DNA of 64,000 bases from Thiomicrorhabdus sediminis (GTDB lineage: Bacteria > Pseudomonadota > Gammaproteobacteria > Thiomicrospirales > Thiomicrospiraceae). The notes beneath the pieces are model-generated. The model did not search any database, was not told where the DNA came from, and saw nothing but the letters and a program-made list of their open reading frames with translations. Below, piece by piece: positions 49,043-56,657 of this stretch. The stretch lies in contig NZ_CP040602.1 of the NCBI RefSeq assembly GCF_005885815.1, positions 263,630 through 327,629 of the forward strand, in the 5' to 3' direction. The position numbers and the translations under genes were made by a program. Position 1 is the stretch's first letter. Each line of letters starts with the position of its first letter.

Positions 49043-51064
49043 ATGAGTGGAACAACTCCAACGCAAAGCGGGCGCGAAGCAGCACGAGCTCACCGTCAAG
49101 GAATGAAGCGTGGTAAAACAGCACGTACTTCATCGCCTGTGTCGGCGAAGCGTCGTCCTGAACCAGTTGCGCCAGTAGCGAGTGCCCCAGTGGCACAACC
49201 TACAGCTGCTAAGTCACCTGTAACTCGTCCAGCCGTTCGTGTTGCGACCGCGCCAGTAGAAAGCGCGTCAGCAGCCGGACGAAAAGCGGCGAAGCAGAAA
49301 CGACAGCAGTTAAAATCCGGAAAAGTGTCACGAACACAAAGTTCGACCAACCCACATCCTAAGGCGAAAGCCCGTCAGGATCGTGAGCCACTAGTTGAAG
49401 TGTCAGAGCGTAAGCCAGTAGCCACAAGCACGCCTACTCGTCCAACGGACAGTAAGGTTGCGGTGAAAGCGGAAGCGAAGTCATCAGAATCCAGTGGACG
49501 CAGCATGGCGCGTGCATGGCGTAAAGCCGGTGCGAAAGGAAAGGCTGGTCAAAGTGCTTATAAATCAAAAGGTACACAGTCTGGTGCTCTAGCCAAGATG
49601 GCGAATCCAGATGCGTCTACCCGTGAGATTGCGAGAAAGATTCGAGCCGAACGTTGCAGCCGTGGTAAAGCGGGATGTGCAACAGCCGAAACGGCGAGCT
49701 CAAAGAAATCTCGACAGTCGAAAGCGTCACGCACAGCACCTGAAAAGGTGGGTGAGTCGAATACGCTTAGCGGACAACGTGTTTCTGGAACGCAAGTCGG
49801 TCAAGGTCGTAAGGCCATGACGGGTGCAGAAACCGGCGCGTGCCAATTGGTCAGCGGGACCGAGTATTTAGGAACGGAAGAGTTCGCGAACAACTGCGAC
49901 TCGACACCTAATGCGAAGCCTGCGAAAGTAACGCAAACTCAGACGACTCGTGGTCAGACCATTAGTGGAAATGAGGTAGGTCGTTCGAAGAGTGTAACAG
50001 GTGATGAATCTGGTACATGTTCTGCGGTTTCCGGTACAGAATATCTTCCGGCAGAACAGAGTGCGTTATTCTGTGGTGCTGATGCGCCAAAAACATCAGC
50101 AAAAGGGGCTTTCTCAATAATGAGCCAGTCTCCACAATCAAAACCACAGGCCAATACAGGTTCAAAAGTAACCGGTGGCGATAACTACAAGTCACAGTCA
50201 GTGACATTGCGTCCGAACAGCGCCCCTGAAAAGGTGGTGGCTTCGAAGACAGGGATGGGCATGACGACAACGGGCACGCAAGTGGGTCGTTTAGAGAATG
50301 TGACCGGTAGTGAGAAAGGCGTTTGTAAGAACGTCAGCGGCACAGGTTACCAGAGCGCTGAAGAAGCACAGGAATATTGTGATAAGCCGGCTGAAAAGCC
50401 AGTGGCTAAGGTTACCAAATCCGGTACTGCTAAAGGTCAAACCATTACTGGTGACCGTAGCGGTAACGTTGATAAGATGACCGGTGCCGAAGCGGGTGCT
50501 TGTAAGCCAGTAAGCGGTACCTCATATATGGGTACTGAGCAGCTAGCAACTTGTTCTGCTGAACAGCAGCAAGAAGCTCAGCAACGTATGAGACAGGGTA
50601 TTAACCGAGAGATTTCCGGTCAACAGCCTGGTCTGATGGGTTTAACCGGTGCTGAAGCAGGTGCTTGTAAATTAGTGTCTGGTACAGATTACCAAGCCAA
50701 TAGCCAAGTTGAGCAGTTCTGTGATACAGCGAATGTCGCACAGCCTGGTCAGTCTGACTTTCCGCAGATGATGGCTCAGCCTGCTGTAATGCAGCAAGCA
50801 ACTGTAATGCCTCAGGCTCAGCCTGCAGCGGCACAAGGAGCAAAAATCAGCGGTGATGCTTGGGATCGAGGTAATAAGGTAACAGGTGTTGAAGAAGCAT
50901 GGTCTAATGGTAATGCTTCAGCGGCAACTAATCCTATGATGGGTGGTGTGATGTCACGCCCTCAGCCTAAAGCTGAACCTGTACAAGCAAGCGATGGTCG
51001 CATTACTGGTGATGCCGGTGAAACCAGCTCTAAAATCACCTTGACCGGTGGTGCAAGAGCCTAA
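49043..51064 (+). CDS. csoS2: Carboxysome scaffold protein CsoS2 (short form)
   Basis: CsoS2 is the disordered scaffold that links Rubisco to the shell. Four basic N-repeats occur near residues 10, 79, 152 and 193 (GREAARAHRQGMKRGK, GRKAAKQKRQQLKSGK, GRSMARAWRKAGAKGK, TREIARKIRAERCSRGK). About five middle-type repeats follow (from about 243, 303, 408, 464 and 520) with the pattern VTG-x-E-x-G-x-C, SGT-x-Y and a second Cys. The C-terminus carries the shell-anchoring style ISGDAWDRGNKVTG and ends ITLTGGARA. At 673 residues it is shorter than the roughly 800-900 I recall for well-studied forms, mainly through fewer middle repeats. AAGGAGG precedes the ATG. Confidence 0.93.
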   Translation: MSGTTPTQSGREAARAHRQGMKRGKTARTSSPVSAKRRPEPVAPVASAPVAQPTAAKSPVTRPAVRVATAPVESASAAGRKAAKQKRQQLKSGKVSRTQSSTNPHPKAKARQDREPLVEVSERKPVATSTPTRPTDSKVAVKAEAKSSESSGRSMARAWRKAGAKGKAGQSAYKSKGTQSGALAKMANPDASTREIARKIRAERCSRGKAGCATAETASSKKSRQSKASRTAPEKVGESNTLSGQRVSGTQVGQGRKAMTGAETGACQLVSGTEYLGTEEFANNCDSTPNAKPAKVTQTQTTRGQTISGNEVGRSKSVTGDESGTCSAVSGTEYLPAEQSALFCGADAPKTSAKGAFSIMSQSPQSKPQANTGSKVTGGDNYKSQSVTLRPNSAPEKVVASKTGMGMTTTGTQVGRLENVTGSEKGVCKNVSGTGYQSAEEAQEYCDKPAEKPVAKVTKSGTAKGQTITGDRSGNVDKMTGAEAGACKPVSGTSYMGTEQLATCSAEQQQEAQQRMRQGINREISGQQPGLMGLTGAEAGACKLVSGTDYQANSQVEQFCDTANVAQPGQSDFPQMMAQPAVMQQATVMPQAQPAAAQGAKISGDAWDRGNKVTGVEEAWSNGNASAATNPMMGGVMSRPQPKAEPVQASDGRITGDAGETSSKITLTGGARA

Positions 51065-51079
51065 AGAAAATTGAGTGTC

Positions 51080-52594
51080 ATGATTAAGAAAAGTAGTCGT
51101 AAAAAGTCGATGTTCTGGAAGCAGATTCCTGCGAATCCTGCTTTAAAGCAAACTGCACCTGCTTCGGCAGCAGCTGTTAACTCTACAGCTTATGCAGTGC
51201 CAGCATCGGCCGGCGCTCACGCTTTAGTTGATCGAGCTCAAAATCAGATGTTGCGTCAATACGAGACGGATATCAAAGCCAGCTTCGATAATATCGGGCC
51301 GGTTTTAAAAGATATCTTGTCTCAGCAACATCATCATGATTTTAAGCGTTGGGCCAATAGAGAGTTATTTAACAAGCTACATGTTACGCTTGATGAAAAC
51401 GAATGGGATGTATCGAAAGCCGATCATTCACAAGCCGTTTTCCAGAATTTATTTGCAAAAACACTTTTTGCACAGTTTATGAGACTGTCTGAAAACTTCT
51501 TCAAAAATGACCCTTTGAAAGGTCAGAATCGTCAAGAAGCAGAGAGTCTCTTTAGAAATGCCGGAATTCATGCCGTAGGGATCGCTCCTTGTGCGGATGG
51601 TCGTTTGGCACACTTTGTTAGTTATGTATTACGTTTACCCTATTCATCGGCAAGACGTAAAGCACACGCTGGTGCTTTATTTGATATCAGCGAAAGTGTC
51701 CGTAACTGGGTGTTTGTCGAGCATACGCGCTTCAGAGAAGGGCGTCCAAACTCTGCGGATGAACCGACACGTTATTTAAAAATGGCGGTATACCATTTTT
51801 CTAAAGCCGATCCATCACACCAAGGGTGTGCGGCGCATGGAAGCAATGATGCCAAAGCCGCTGAAGCAGCTCTAACCAAGTTGCAGGATTTCAGACAAGC
51901 GATTGAAAATCGATTTGGCTGTGGATCTACAGTTGAAACAATGTTGATTGGTATTAATACCGATGACGACAGCCTAAAGATTCATATTCCGAACGAACAA
52001 GGATTTGTCAGTCTGGATCGTTTTATTGAAACAGATAAGCTGTATAAGCAAACCCTGGGTATGTCGGCTATTGATGCCAGCGAAGCGATTGAAACCGCAA
52101 TTGATGGCTGCAATATGCAGCACTGTGCGACCCCGCCACGCGAGCAGATGAAAAAGTTGATCACCTGGTTTGTCACCAAGAACTTCTCGCAGATCGAGTA
52201 TGTCAATACTTATGAAGATGGCTGCTATAGCGATATTGGTCATGCGGAAAGATTTATCGGCATCGGTAATGGTTTTGAAGAAGTTCAACTACGTAACCTA
52301 AGCTATTACAGCTATTTGGATACCGTAGAGGAAGGTGTGAACGACGTTGATGTCGGTATCAAGATTTTTAAAGGCTTAAATGTCAAAAATGGTCTGCCTG
52401 TACCGATTATTATTCGTTGTGATTATGACGGTCGTGTACCTGGTTCTCGTGATCGCGCTGAACAAAAAGCGCTACGTATCGAGAAAGCAATTCATAACCG
52501 TTATCAAGAATTATCAGTCTGTGGTTTAGTGCAAACTATGGCGACACTGCGTGATCACACCGGGTGTCAATCAGCTGAGAAAATAACTGGTTAA
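51080..52594 (+). CDS. csoSCA: Carboxysomal carbonic anhydrase CsoSCA
   Basis: This enzyme (also called CsoS3) converts bicarbonate to CO2 inside the carboxysome. The active-site pieces are visible: zinc Cys, Asp and Arg in APCADGRLAH (about residues 171-175), zinc His in AVYHFSK (about 239) and second zinc Cys in HQGCAAHGSN (about 250), with the same spacing as the known enzyme. The first 45 residues are basic then Ala-rich, as expected of the segment that contacts Rubisco. The ATG at 51080 was chosen over a TTG three codons upstream. It follows csoS2 by 15 bases. Confidence 0.95.
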   Translation: MIKKSSRKKSMFWKQIPANPALKQTAPASAAAVNSTAYAVPASAGAHALVDRAQNQMLRQYETDIKASFDNIGPVLKDILSQQHHHDFKRWANRELFNKLHVTLDENEWDVSKADHSQAVFQNLFAKTLFAQFMRLSENFFKNDPLKGQNRQEAESLFRNAGIHAVGIAPCADGRLAHFVSYVLRLPYSSARRKAHAGALFDISESVRNWVFVEHTRFREGRPNSADEPTRYLKMAVYHFSKADPSHQGCAAHGSNDAKAAEAALTKLQDFRQAIENRFGCGSTVETMLIGINTDDDSLKIHIPNEQGFVSLDRFIETDKLYKQTLGMSAIDASEAIETAIDGCNMQHCATPPREQMKKLITWFVTKNFSQIEYVNTYEDGCYSDIGHAERFIGIGNGFEEVQLRNLSYYSYLDTVEEGVNDVDVGIKIFKGLNVKNGLPVPIIIRCDYDGRVPGSRDRAEQKALRIEKAIHNRYQELSVCGLVQTMATLRDHTGCQSAEKITG

Positions 52595-52637
52595 TTGTTT
52601 GATTAACAGTTAGAACAAACTGATTTCGGAGTTAAAT

Positions 52638-52910
52638 ATGAAAATTTATAAAGTCGATGGTACGCTCGTTTCAACCAACCGTATTGCGATGATGGAGCAT
52701 AAGCCTCTGTTGGTAGTACGTGAGAAGGAAGGCGGCACACCAATGGTGGCAGTTGACCCAATCGGTTGTAAAGAAGGTGACTGGGTATTATGTTGTGGTA
52801 GTTCGGCCGCGCGTGATGCAACAGGTGTTAAGGGCTATCCAAGTGACCTGACAATCGTCGGTATTATCGATAAGTGGGGAGATGCTGCGGATGGAAATTC
52901 ATCAAGTTAA
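52638..52910 (+). CDS. csoS4A: Carboxysome vertex protein CsoS4A
   Basis: This 90-residue EutN/CcmL-family protein forms pentamers that cap carboxysome vertices. It has MKIYKVDGTLVSTNRI, VAVDPIGCKEGDWVLCCGSS, AARDATG and DLTIVGIIDKW. GGAG precedes the ATG. Its last 20 bases overlap csoS4B, which suggests coupled translation. Confidence 0.95.
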   Translation: MKIYKVDGTLVSTNRIAMMEHKPLLVVREKEGGTPMVAVDPIGCKEGDWVLCCGSSAARDATGVKGYPSDLTIVGIIDKWGDAADGNSSS

Positions 52911-53136
52911 ACAGGAGCTGATCCTTACCAGTCGTTTACCTGACATGGGCTATTTACCGGTTAAGGTATTAACCAGTGTATCCGGTTCAACCAGTGTGGC
53001 GATGGATCCGATTGGTGTAAAAGAGGGGGATTGGGTGTTTACCATTGCCAACTCCGCCGCTCGAGACGCCGCTGGTGATAAACGATATTTAACAGATTTA
53101 ACGGTCGGCGGAATCATAGATAATTGGCGACCATAA
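52891..53136 (+). CDS. csoS4B: Carboxysome vertex protein CsoS4B
   Basis: The second pentameric vertex protein (81 residues) shares SVAMDPIGVKEGDWVFTIANS, AARDAAG and DLTVGGIIDNW with CsoS4A. The ATG at 52891 (MEIHQVKQELILTSRLP) has GGGGAG upstream and gives the usual length; an ATG three codons earlier is possible. It overlaps the 3' end of csoS4A. Confidence 0.94.
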   Translation: MEIHQVKQELILTSRLPDMGYLPVKVLTSVSGSTSVAMDPIGVKEGDWVFTIANSAARDAAGDKRYLTDLTVGGIIDNWRP

Positions 53137-53182
53137 GATTTCAAAACGGTTTTAGAAAAACTCTTATTCAGGAGACAAGATT

Positions 53183-53467
53183 ATGAGTATTGCATTAGGA
53201 ATGATTGAAACACGTGGTCTAGTACCAGCTATTGAAGCAGCTGATGCGATGACTAAGGCGGCGGAAGTTACTTTGACAAGCCGTGAATTTGTTGGTGGCG
53301 GTTACGTTACTGTTATGGTTCGTGGTGAAACTGGTGCGGTAAACGCAGCGGTTCGCGCGGGTGCTGATGCGTGTGAGCGCGTTGGTGATGGTCTTGTAGC
53401 GGCGCACATCATTGCACGTCCGCACAGCGAAGTTGAACCTTTTGTTTCAACGGTTGCAGCAGAATAA
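53183..53467 (+). CDS. csoS1C: Carboxysome hexameric shell protein CsoS1, copy 1
   Basis: This 94-residue BMC-domain protein forms hexamers that tile the carboxysome facets. It begins MSIALGMIETRGLVPAIEAA and includes FVGGGYVTVMVRGETGAVNA and AHIIARPHSEVEP. It differs from the next copies mainly at TLTSREF and in its C-terminal tail VSTVAAE. The letter (C, A or B) follows the gene order known from Halothiobacillus and is not proven by sequence. Confidence 0.93.
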   Translation: MSIALGMIETRGLVPAIEAADAMTKAAEVTLTSREFVGGGYVTVMVRGETGAVNAAVRAGADACERVGDGLVAAHIIARPHSEVEPFVSTVAAE

Positions 53468-53511
53468 TTTTTAGTTTTATTTTTTAAGTTTTTAAATTTA
53501 GGAGAAAAGTG

Positions 53512-53787
53512 ATGAGTATTGCTTTAGGAATGATTGAAACACGTGGTCTAGTACCAGCTATCGAAGCAGCTGATGCGATGACTAAAGCCGCGGAAGTAAC
53601 ATTGGTTGCTCGTGAATTTGTTGGTGGCGGTTACGTTACTGTTATGGTTCGTGGTGAAACTGGTGCGGTAAACGCTGCAGTTCGCGCTGGTGCTGATGCG
53701 TGTGAACGTGTTGGTGACGGTCTTGTTGCTGCGCACATCATTGCACGCCCTCACAGCGAAGTTGAGCCGTTCATCAAGAACGCTTAA
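53512..53787 (+). CDS. csoS1A: Carboxysome hexameric shell protein CsoS1, copy 2
   Basis: This 91-residue BMC protein is almost identical to copy 1 over its whole core, with VTLVAREF and the short tail IKNA as the main differences. AGGAGA precedes the ATG at 53512; a GTG one codon upstream is possible. DNA identity to the neighbouring copies extends to silent positions. Confidence 0.93.
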   Translation: MSIALGMIETRGLVPAIEAADAMTKAAEVTLVAREFVGGGYVTVMVRGETGAVNAAVRAGADACERVGDGLVAAHIIARPHSEVEPFIKNA

Positions 53788-53829
53788 TCAGCCGTTTATA
53801 TTTTTAATTCCTGACTTAGGAGAAAAGTA

Positions 53830-54138
53830 ATGAGTACTGATTACGGTATTGCTTTAGGAATGATTGAAACACGTGGTCTAGTACCAGCTATCGAAGCAGC
53901 TGATGCGATGACTAAAGCGGCAGAAGTACGTCTAGTAAGCCGTGAGTTCGTAGGTGGCGGTTACGTTACTGTAATGGTTCGTGGTGAAACTGGTGCGGTA
54001 AACGCTGCAGTTCGCGCTGGTGCTGATGCGTGTGAGCGCGTTGGTGACGGTCTTGTTGCTGCGCACATCATTGCACGTCCTCACAATGAAGTTGAGCCAG
54101 TTCTTACTGCTGGTGGCAACTCAGCGAGCCGTAGCTAA
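53830..54138 (+). CDS. csoS1B: Carboxysome hexameric shell protein CsoS1, copy 3
   Basis: The third BMC paralogue (102 residues) has a unique N-terminal MSTDYG extension, VRLVSREF, and a longer tail VLTAGGNSASRS, as expected for the CsoS1B type. The middle is nearly the same DNA as copy 2. It is preceded by AGGAGA. Confidence 0.93.
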   Translation: MSTDYGIALGMIETRGLVPAIEAADAMTKAAEVRLVSREFVGGGYVTVMVRGETGAVNAAVRAGADACERVGDGLVAAHIIARPHNEVEPVLTAGGNSASRS

Positions 54139-54198
54139 TAAACGGAAGTCTGAAACGATCGCTCGTTTGAGTGATTGTCTCGGATATTAGGAGGAAGC

Positions 54199-54747
54199 AT
54201 GCAATATTCGTCAAGAATGCCAGGAAATGTTATGCCAGGTGCCGGTGCACATCCTCAAGTACCTCAATATCAGAACGTTCCTGCGAACGGACAGATTTTG
54301 GGTTATTTGGGGCGTGCGTTGAGCATGGAGTTTTCCGCTGGTCAGCATTACCTCGCGCAAGCGTCCTTGTCAAAGTTCCGTAATGAAATGAGTTTCGCTG
54401 AAGGTTTTGTCACCTTGGCGAACGAAGAGTTCCAACATGCGAATCTGATTACAGACCGTATGGTGGCACAAGGTGCTCTACCGTCAGGCAGTATTTTACG
54501 TCCTGCGGGAGTATCGAATAATGTGATTGAAGCTTTACGTACTTGTGAAGAGCGCGAAGTCGCTTTGATCAATCTGTATGCGGAAGCGACCAATTACTGT
54601 GCCAATGTAGGGGCTCAGCAAGATCATGCTCTATTCAGCCGATTATTGGAAGAAGAGCAGGCGCAGTTGATGAGAGTCAACTCTTGGATTCAAGAGTATT
54701 ATCAGACGATGAGTCAGCAGCAACAGCCTTACGGTAACTTTGTATAA
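54199..54747 (+). CDS. Ferritin-like (bacterioferritin-related) protein of the carboxysome operon
   Basis: This 182-residue protein has a flexible N-terminus, then a four-helix ferritin-like domain with GRALSMEFSAGQHYLAQASL, EEFQHANLITDRM, EEREVALINLYAEA and SRLLEEEQAQLMRVNSWIQE. Glu and Glu-x-x-His diiron ligands are present in the first half, but the last helix has LLEEEQAQ where an Exx-His would be expected, so the metal site may be altered. Bacterioferritin-like genes lie at the same place in other cso operons (for example Halothiobacillus), with no settled role. AGGAGG precedes the ATG at 54199. Confidence 0.85.
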   Translation: MQYSSRMPGNVMPGAGAHPQVPQYQNVPANGQILGYLGRALSMEFSAGQHYLAQASLSKFRNEMSFAEGFVTLANEEFQHANLITDRMVAQGALPSGSILRPAGVSNNVIEALRTCEEREVALINLYAEATNYCANVGAQQDHALFSRLLEEEQAQLMRVNSWIQEYYQTMSQQQQPYGNFV

Positions 54748-54810
54748 AAACGCTTAGAGGTGACAAAGGTCTAATCGGTGTCACCAGCGAGCAATGCTAG
54801 GAGTCTAGGT

Positions 54811-55023
54811 ATGACAACTGAAACGACTAAAGCGGCAGCAGCTACGGACAGCAAGCCTGCAGCGACAGCTTCAGAAGCCAAGAATGCAAACACTAAAACA
54901 GCGGCGAAAAAGCCGGCAGCTAAATCGGCACCAGTGAAAAAGCCTGCTGGTGTACCAGCCGGTACTAAGCACATCGCGGATGAAATGAAAGCATTTCCAT
55001 CGCGTCGTGTTTGGCCAGATTAA
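54811..55023 (+). CDS. Small Ala/Lys-rich protein with C-terminal RVWPD; possible McdB-like carboxysome positioning protein
   Basis: This 70-residue protein has a low-complexity Thr/Ala/Lys/Pro body and a distinct C-terminus, AGTKHIADEMKAFPSRRVWPD, carrying its only Trp. Alpha-type McdB proteins are small, disordered, encoded in cso operons and end with an invariant Trp, so this may be McdB. No ParA-type McdA gene is nearby, which would make it an orphan. A DNA-binding histone-like protein is an alternative because of the Lys/Ala repeats. TAGGAG precedes the ATG. It is the last gene before the operon terminator. Confidence 0.6.
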   Translation: MTTETTKAAAATDSKPAATASEAKNANTKTAAKKPAAKSAPVKKPAGVPAGTKHIADEMKAFPSRRVWPD

Positions 55024-55047
55024 TCTCTGCGGTTGGCATTAGTGATA

Positions 55048-55068
55048 GGGGGCTTGCCCCCTTTTTTT
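55048..55068 (+). terminator. Intrinsic terminator of the carboxysome operon
   Basis: GGGGG and CCCCC pair around CTTG, followed by seven T residues, 25 bases after the stop of the RVWPD gene. It separates cbbL-to-54811 genes from rdgB-csoS1D. Confidence 0.9.
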
Positions 55069-55232
55069 GACCCATTGATGAATCTCTATGGTTAGGGTTC
55101 ATAATACCAATTTCCAAATGGATAACACTGTCGGTAAGATAACCGCCTTAGTTAGTTTCACTGGAATGGTTTTAAGAATCATTAGAAATTTTTACCTGCT
55201 TATTGTTTTAGCAGAGTGTAGTTAGGAAAAAC

Positions 55233-55841
55233 ATGAGTTTGATTGTTTTAGCAACAGGTAACCCGTTTAAAGTAGTGGAGATTGAACCTCTATTGACGGC
55301 TGCCGGTTTTGAGACAAAATTACAAACTGATTTTTTTTTAGACGAAGTCGTTGAAGACGGCTTGAGCTTTTTTGAAAACGCTTTGAAAAAAGCCCGTTTC
55401 GCCAGTGCTAGAACGGGATTGCCGGCTTTGGCCGACGATTCCGGCTTAGAGATCGATGCGCTAAACGGCGCTCCGGGTATTTACTCGGCTCGCTATGGTT
55501 GCGACCATACCGGTTCGACTACTGAAGAGAAGAATATGCTTCAGGTGTTGGATAATCTCGGTGACTTGCCCTATTCTCAGCGTAAAGCACGTTATACTTG
55601 TGCTGCGGTGTATGTAGAACATGCCGATGACCCTGTGCCATTAATGGCCATTGGTCACTGGTATGGTGAGATTCTCAAGGAGCCAAAAACCACATTCGGT
55701 ATTGGCTATGATCCAATTTTCTGGGACCCTAAACATTTCAGAACGGCTTCTCAAATGACGCTGGAAATGAAAAATAGTATTAGCCACAGAGCACAAGCTG
55801 TTAATCAGGTGCTGGCTCAGCTTAAACAAAAGAACTTATAG
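55233..55841 (+). CDS. rdgB: RdgB/HAM1-family XTP/dITP diphosphatase
   Basis: This enzyme hydrolyses non-canonical purine triphosphates such as XTP and dITP. Motifs are intact: LATGNPFKVVEIEPLL, LADDSGLEIDALNGAPGIYS, FGIGYDPIF and SHRAQA. At 202 residues it has normal length. The stop codon touches the csoS1D start, so the two are translated together. This links a nucleotide-pool enzyme to a carboxysome shell gene; similar HAM1-family genes lie beside cso loci in some cyanobacteria, as I recall. TAGGA precedes the ATG. Confidence 0.92.
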   Translation: MSLIVLATGNPFKVVEIEPLLTAAGFETKLQTDFFLDEVVEDGLSFFENALKKARFASARTGLPALADDSGLEIDALNGAPGIYSARYGCDHTGSTTEEKNMLQVLDNLGDLPYSQRKARYTCAAVYVEHADDPVPLMAIGHWYGEILKEPKTTFGIGYDPIFWDPKHFRTASQMTLEMKNSISHRAQAVNQVLAQLKQKNL

Positions 55842-56480
55842 ATGATTGAATTAAGAACCTACGTTTTTCTAGACTCTCTACAGCCGCAGCTGGCCTCTTA
55901 TATGGGGACTGCGTCTTTGGGCTTTCTGCCTGTGCCTGGAGATTCCTGCTTGTGGCTAGAGGTAGCCCCGGGTATGGCGGTTCATCGTCTATCTGACATC
56001 GCCCTTAAGGCGTCAAATGTTCACTTGGGTCAGCAGATCGTAGAGCGTTCTTTCGGTTCGATGGTTGTTCACCATCGAGATCAAAGCGACGTGCTTGAGT
56101 CAGGCTCTAAGATGTTACAGCACCTGAACACCCATGAATTCGATCGTCAGCAGTGTGTGGTAATGTGGAACGAAGTGATTCGTGGTATTACCCCGGATCA
56201 TGCTACCTTGATCAACCGTGACAACCGTCGTGGTTCGATGATCTTGCCTGGACAAAGCATGTTCATTATGGAAACCGAGCCTGCCGGTTATATCGTCTAT
56301 GCTGCCAACGAGGCGGAAAAAGCGGCCAATGTTACCCTTGTAGAAGCTCGTGCGGTCGGTGCCTATGGTCGTCTATTGATGACCGGTAAAGAAGCCGATG
56401 TACTTGAAGCACAACGTGCCGCTACCGATGCGTTATCGCGTTTGACTTGCCGCAAGGGCGAAGTCGACGATCACTATTGA
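55842..56480 (+). CDS. csoS1D: Carboxysome tandem-BMC shell protein CsoS1D
   Basis: CsoS1D forms stacked pseudohexamers with a large gated pore in the carboxysome shell. This 212-residue protein consists of two permuted BMC domains, beginning [22 protein letters not shown] and continuing [20 protein letters not shown], with the gating Glu-Arg pair in [11 protein letters not shown] (E68-R69), and [20 protein letters not shown] in the second half. It matches the core of cyanobacterial CsoS1D without the long N-terminal extension. It is placed apart from the main operon, behind rdgB. Confidence 0.93.
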   Translation: MIELRTYVFLDSLQPQLASYMGTASLGFLPVPGDSCLWLEVAPGMAVHRLSDIALKASNVHLGQQIVERSFGSMVVHHRDQSDVLESGSKMLQHLNTHEFDRQQCVVMWNEVIRGITPDHATLINRDNRRGSMILPGQSMFIMETEPAGYIVYAANEAEKAANVTLVEARAVGAYGRLLMTGKEADVLEAQRAATDALSRLTCRKGEVDDHY

Positions 56481-56536
56481 TAGTTATTCAACTATCGACC
56501 TATTTACTAAATTCACTATAAATCACCTTAATAGGA

Positions 56537-56542
56537 TATAAT
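56537..56542 (+). promoter_or_regulatory. Candidate -10 element upstream of cbbR
   Basis: A perfect TATAAT within GGATATAATCG lies three bases before the palindrome at 56545. The best -35-like sequence upstream (TTCACT, 56512-56517) has a long 19-base spacer, so only the -10 is offered with any weight. Confidence 0.5.
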
Positions 56543-56544
56543 CG

Positions 56545-56570
56545 TCTATGGTTTAGCGCTAAACCATAGA
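56545..56570 (+). promoter_or_regulatory. 26-bp perfect palindrome in front of cbbR (candidate operator)
   Basis: TCTATGGTTTAGC is followed directly by its exact reverse complement. The palindrome overlaps the expected transcription start after the TATAAT at 56537 and lies 87 bases before the cbbR ATG. It has no T-tract, so an operator is more likely than a terminator. Confidence 0.6.
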
Positions 56571-56657
56571 ATGTGTTCCCAATCAGAGGACACTGATAAG
56601 CGATATTTCATTATAGTATTGTCACTAAACGGCGATACAAATGCATTAGGTGACTTT

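Noticed and set aside
49043..51064. A programmed -1 frameshift site in csoS2 that would yield a short isoform, as known in Halothiobacillus
   Set aside because: A-rich spots such as GCGCCAAAAACA (about 50085) and GCAAAAGGGG (about 50100) do not make an in-frame X-XXY-YYZ heptamer with plausible repairing. The nearby tandem TAA TGA lies in the +1 frame, not -1. I cannot support a site by eye.
56571..56657. A longer cbbR start 29 codons upstream
   Set aside because: It would begin right at the palindrome near the predicted transcription start, and the 56658 ATG has a better ribosome site and the normal LysR length.
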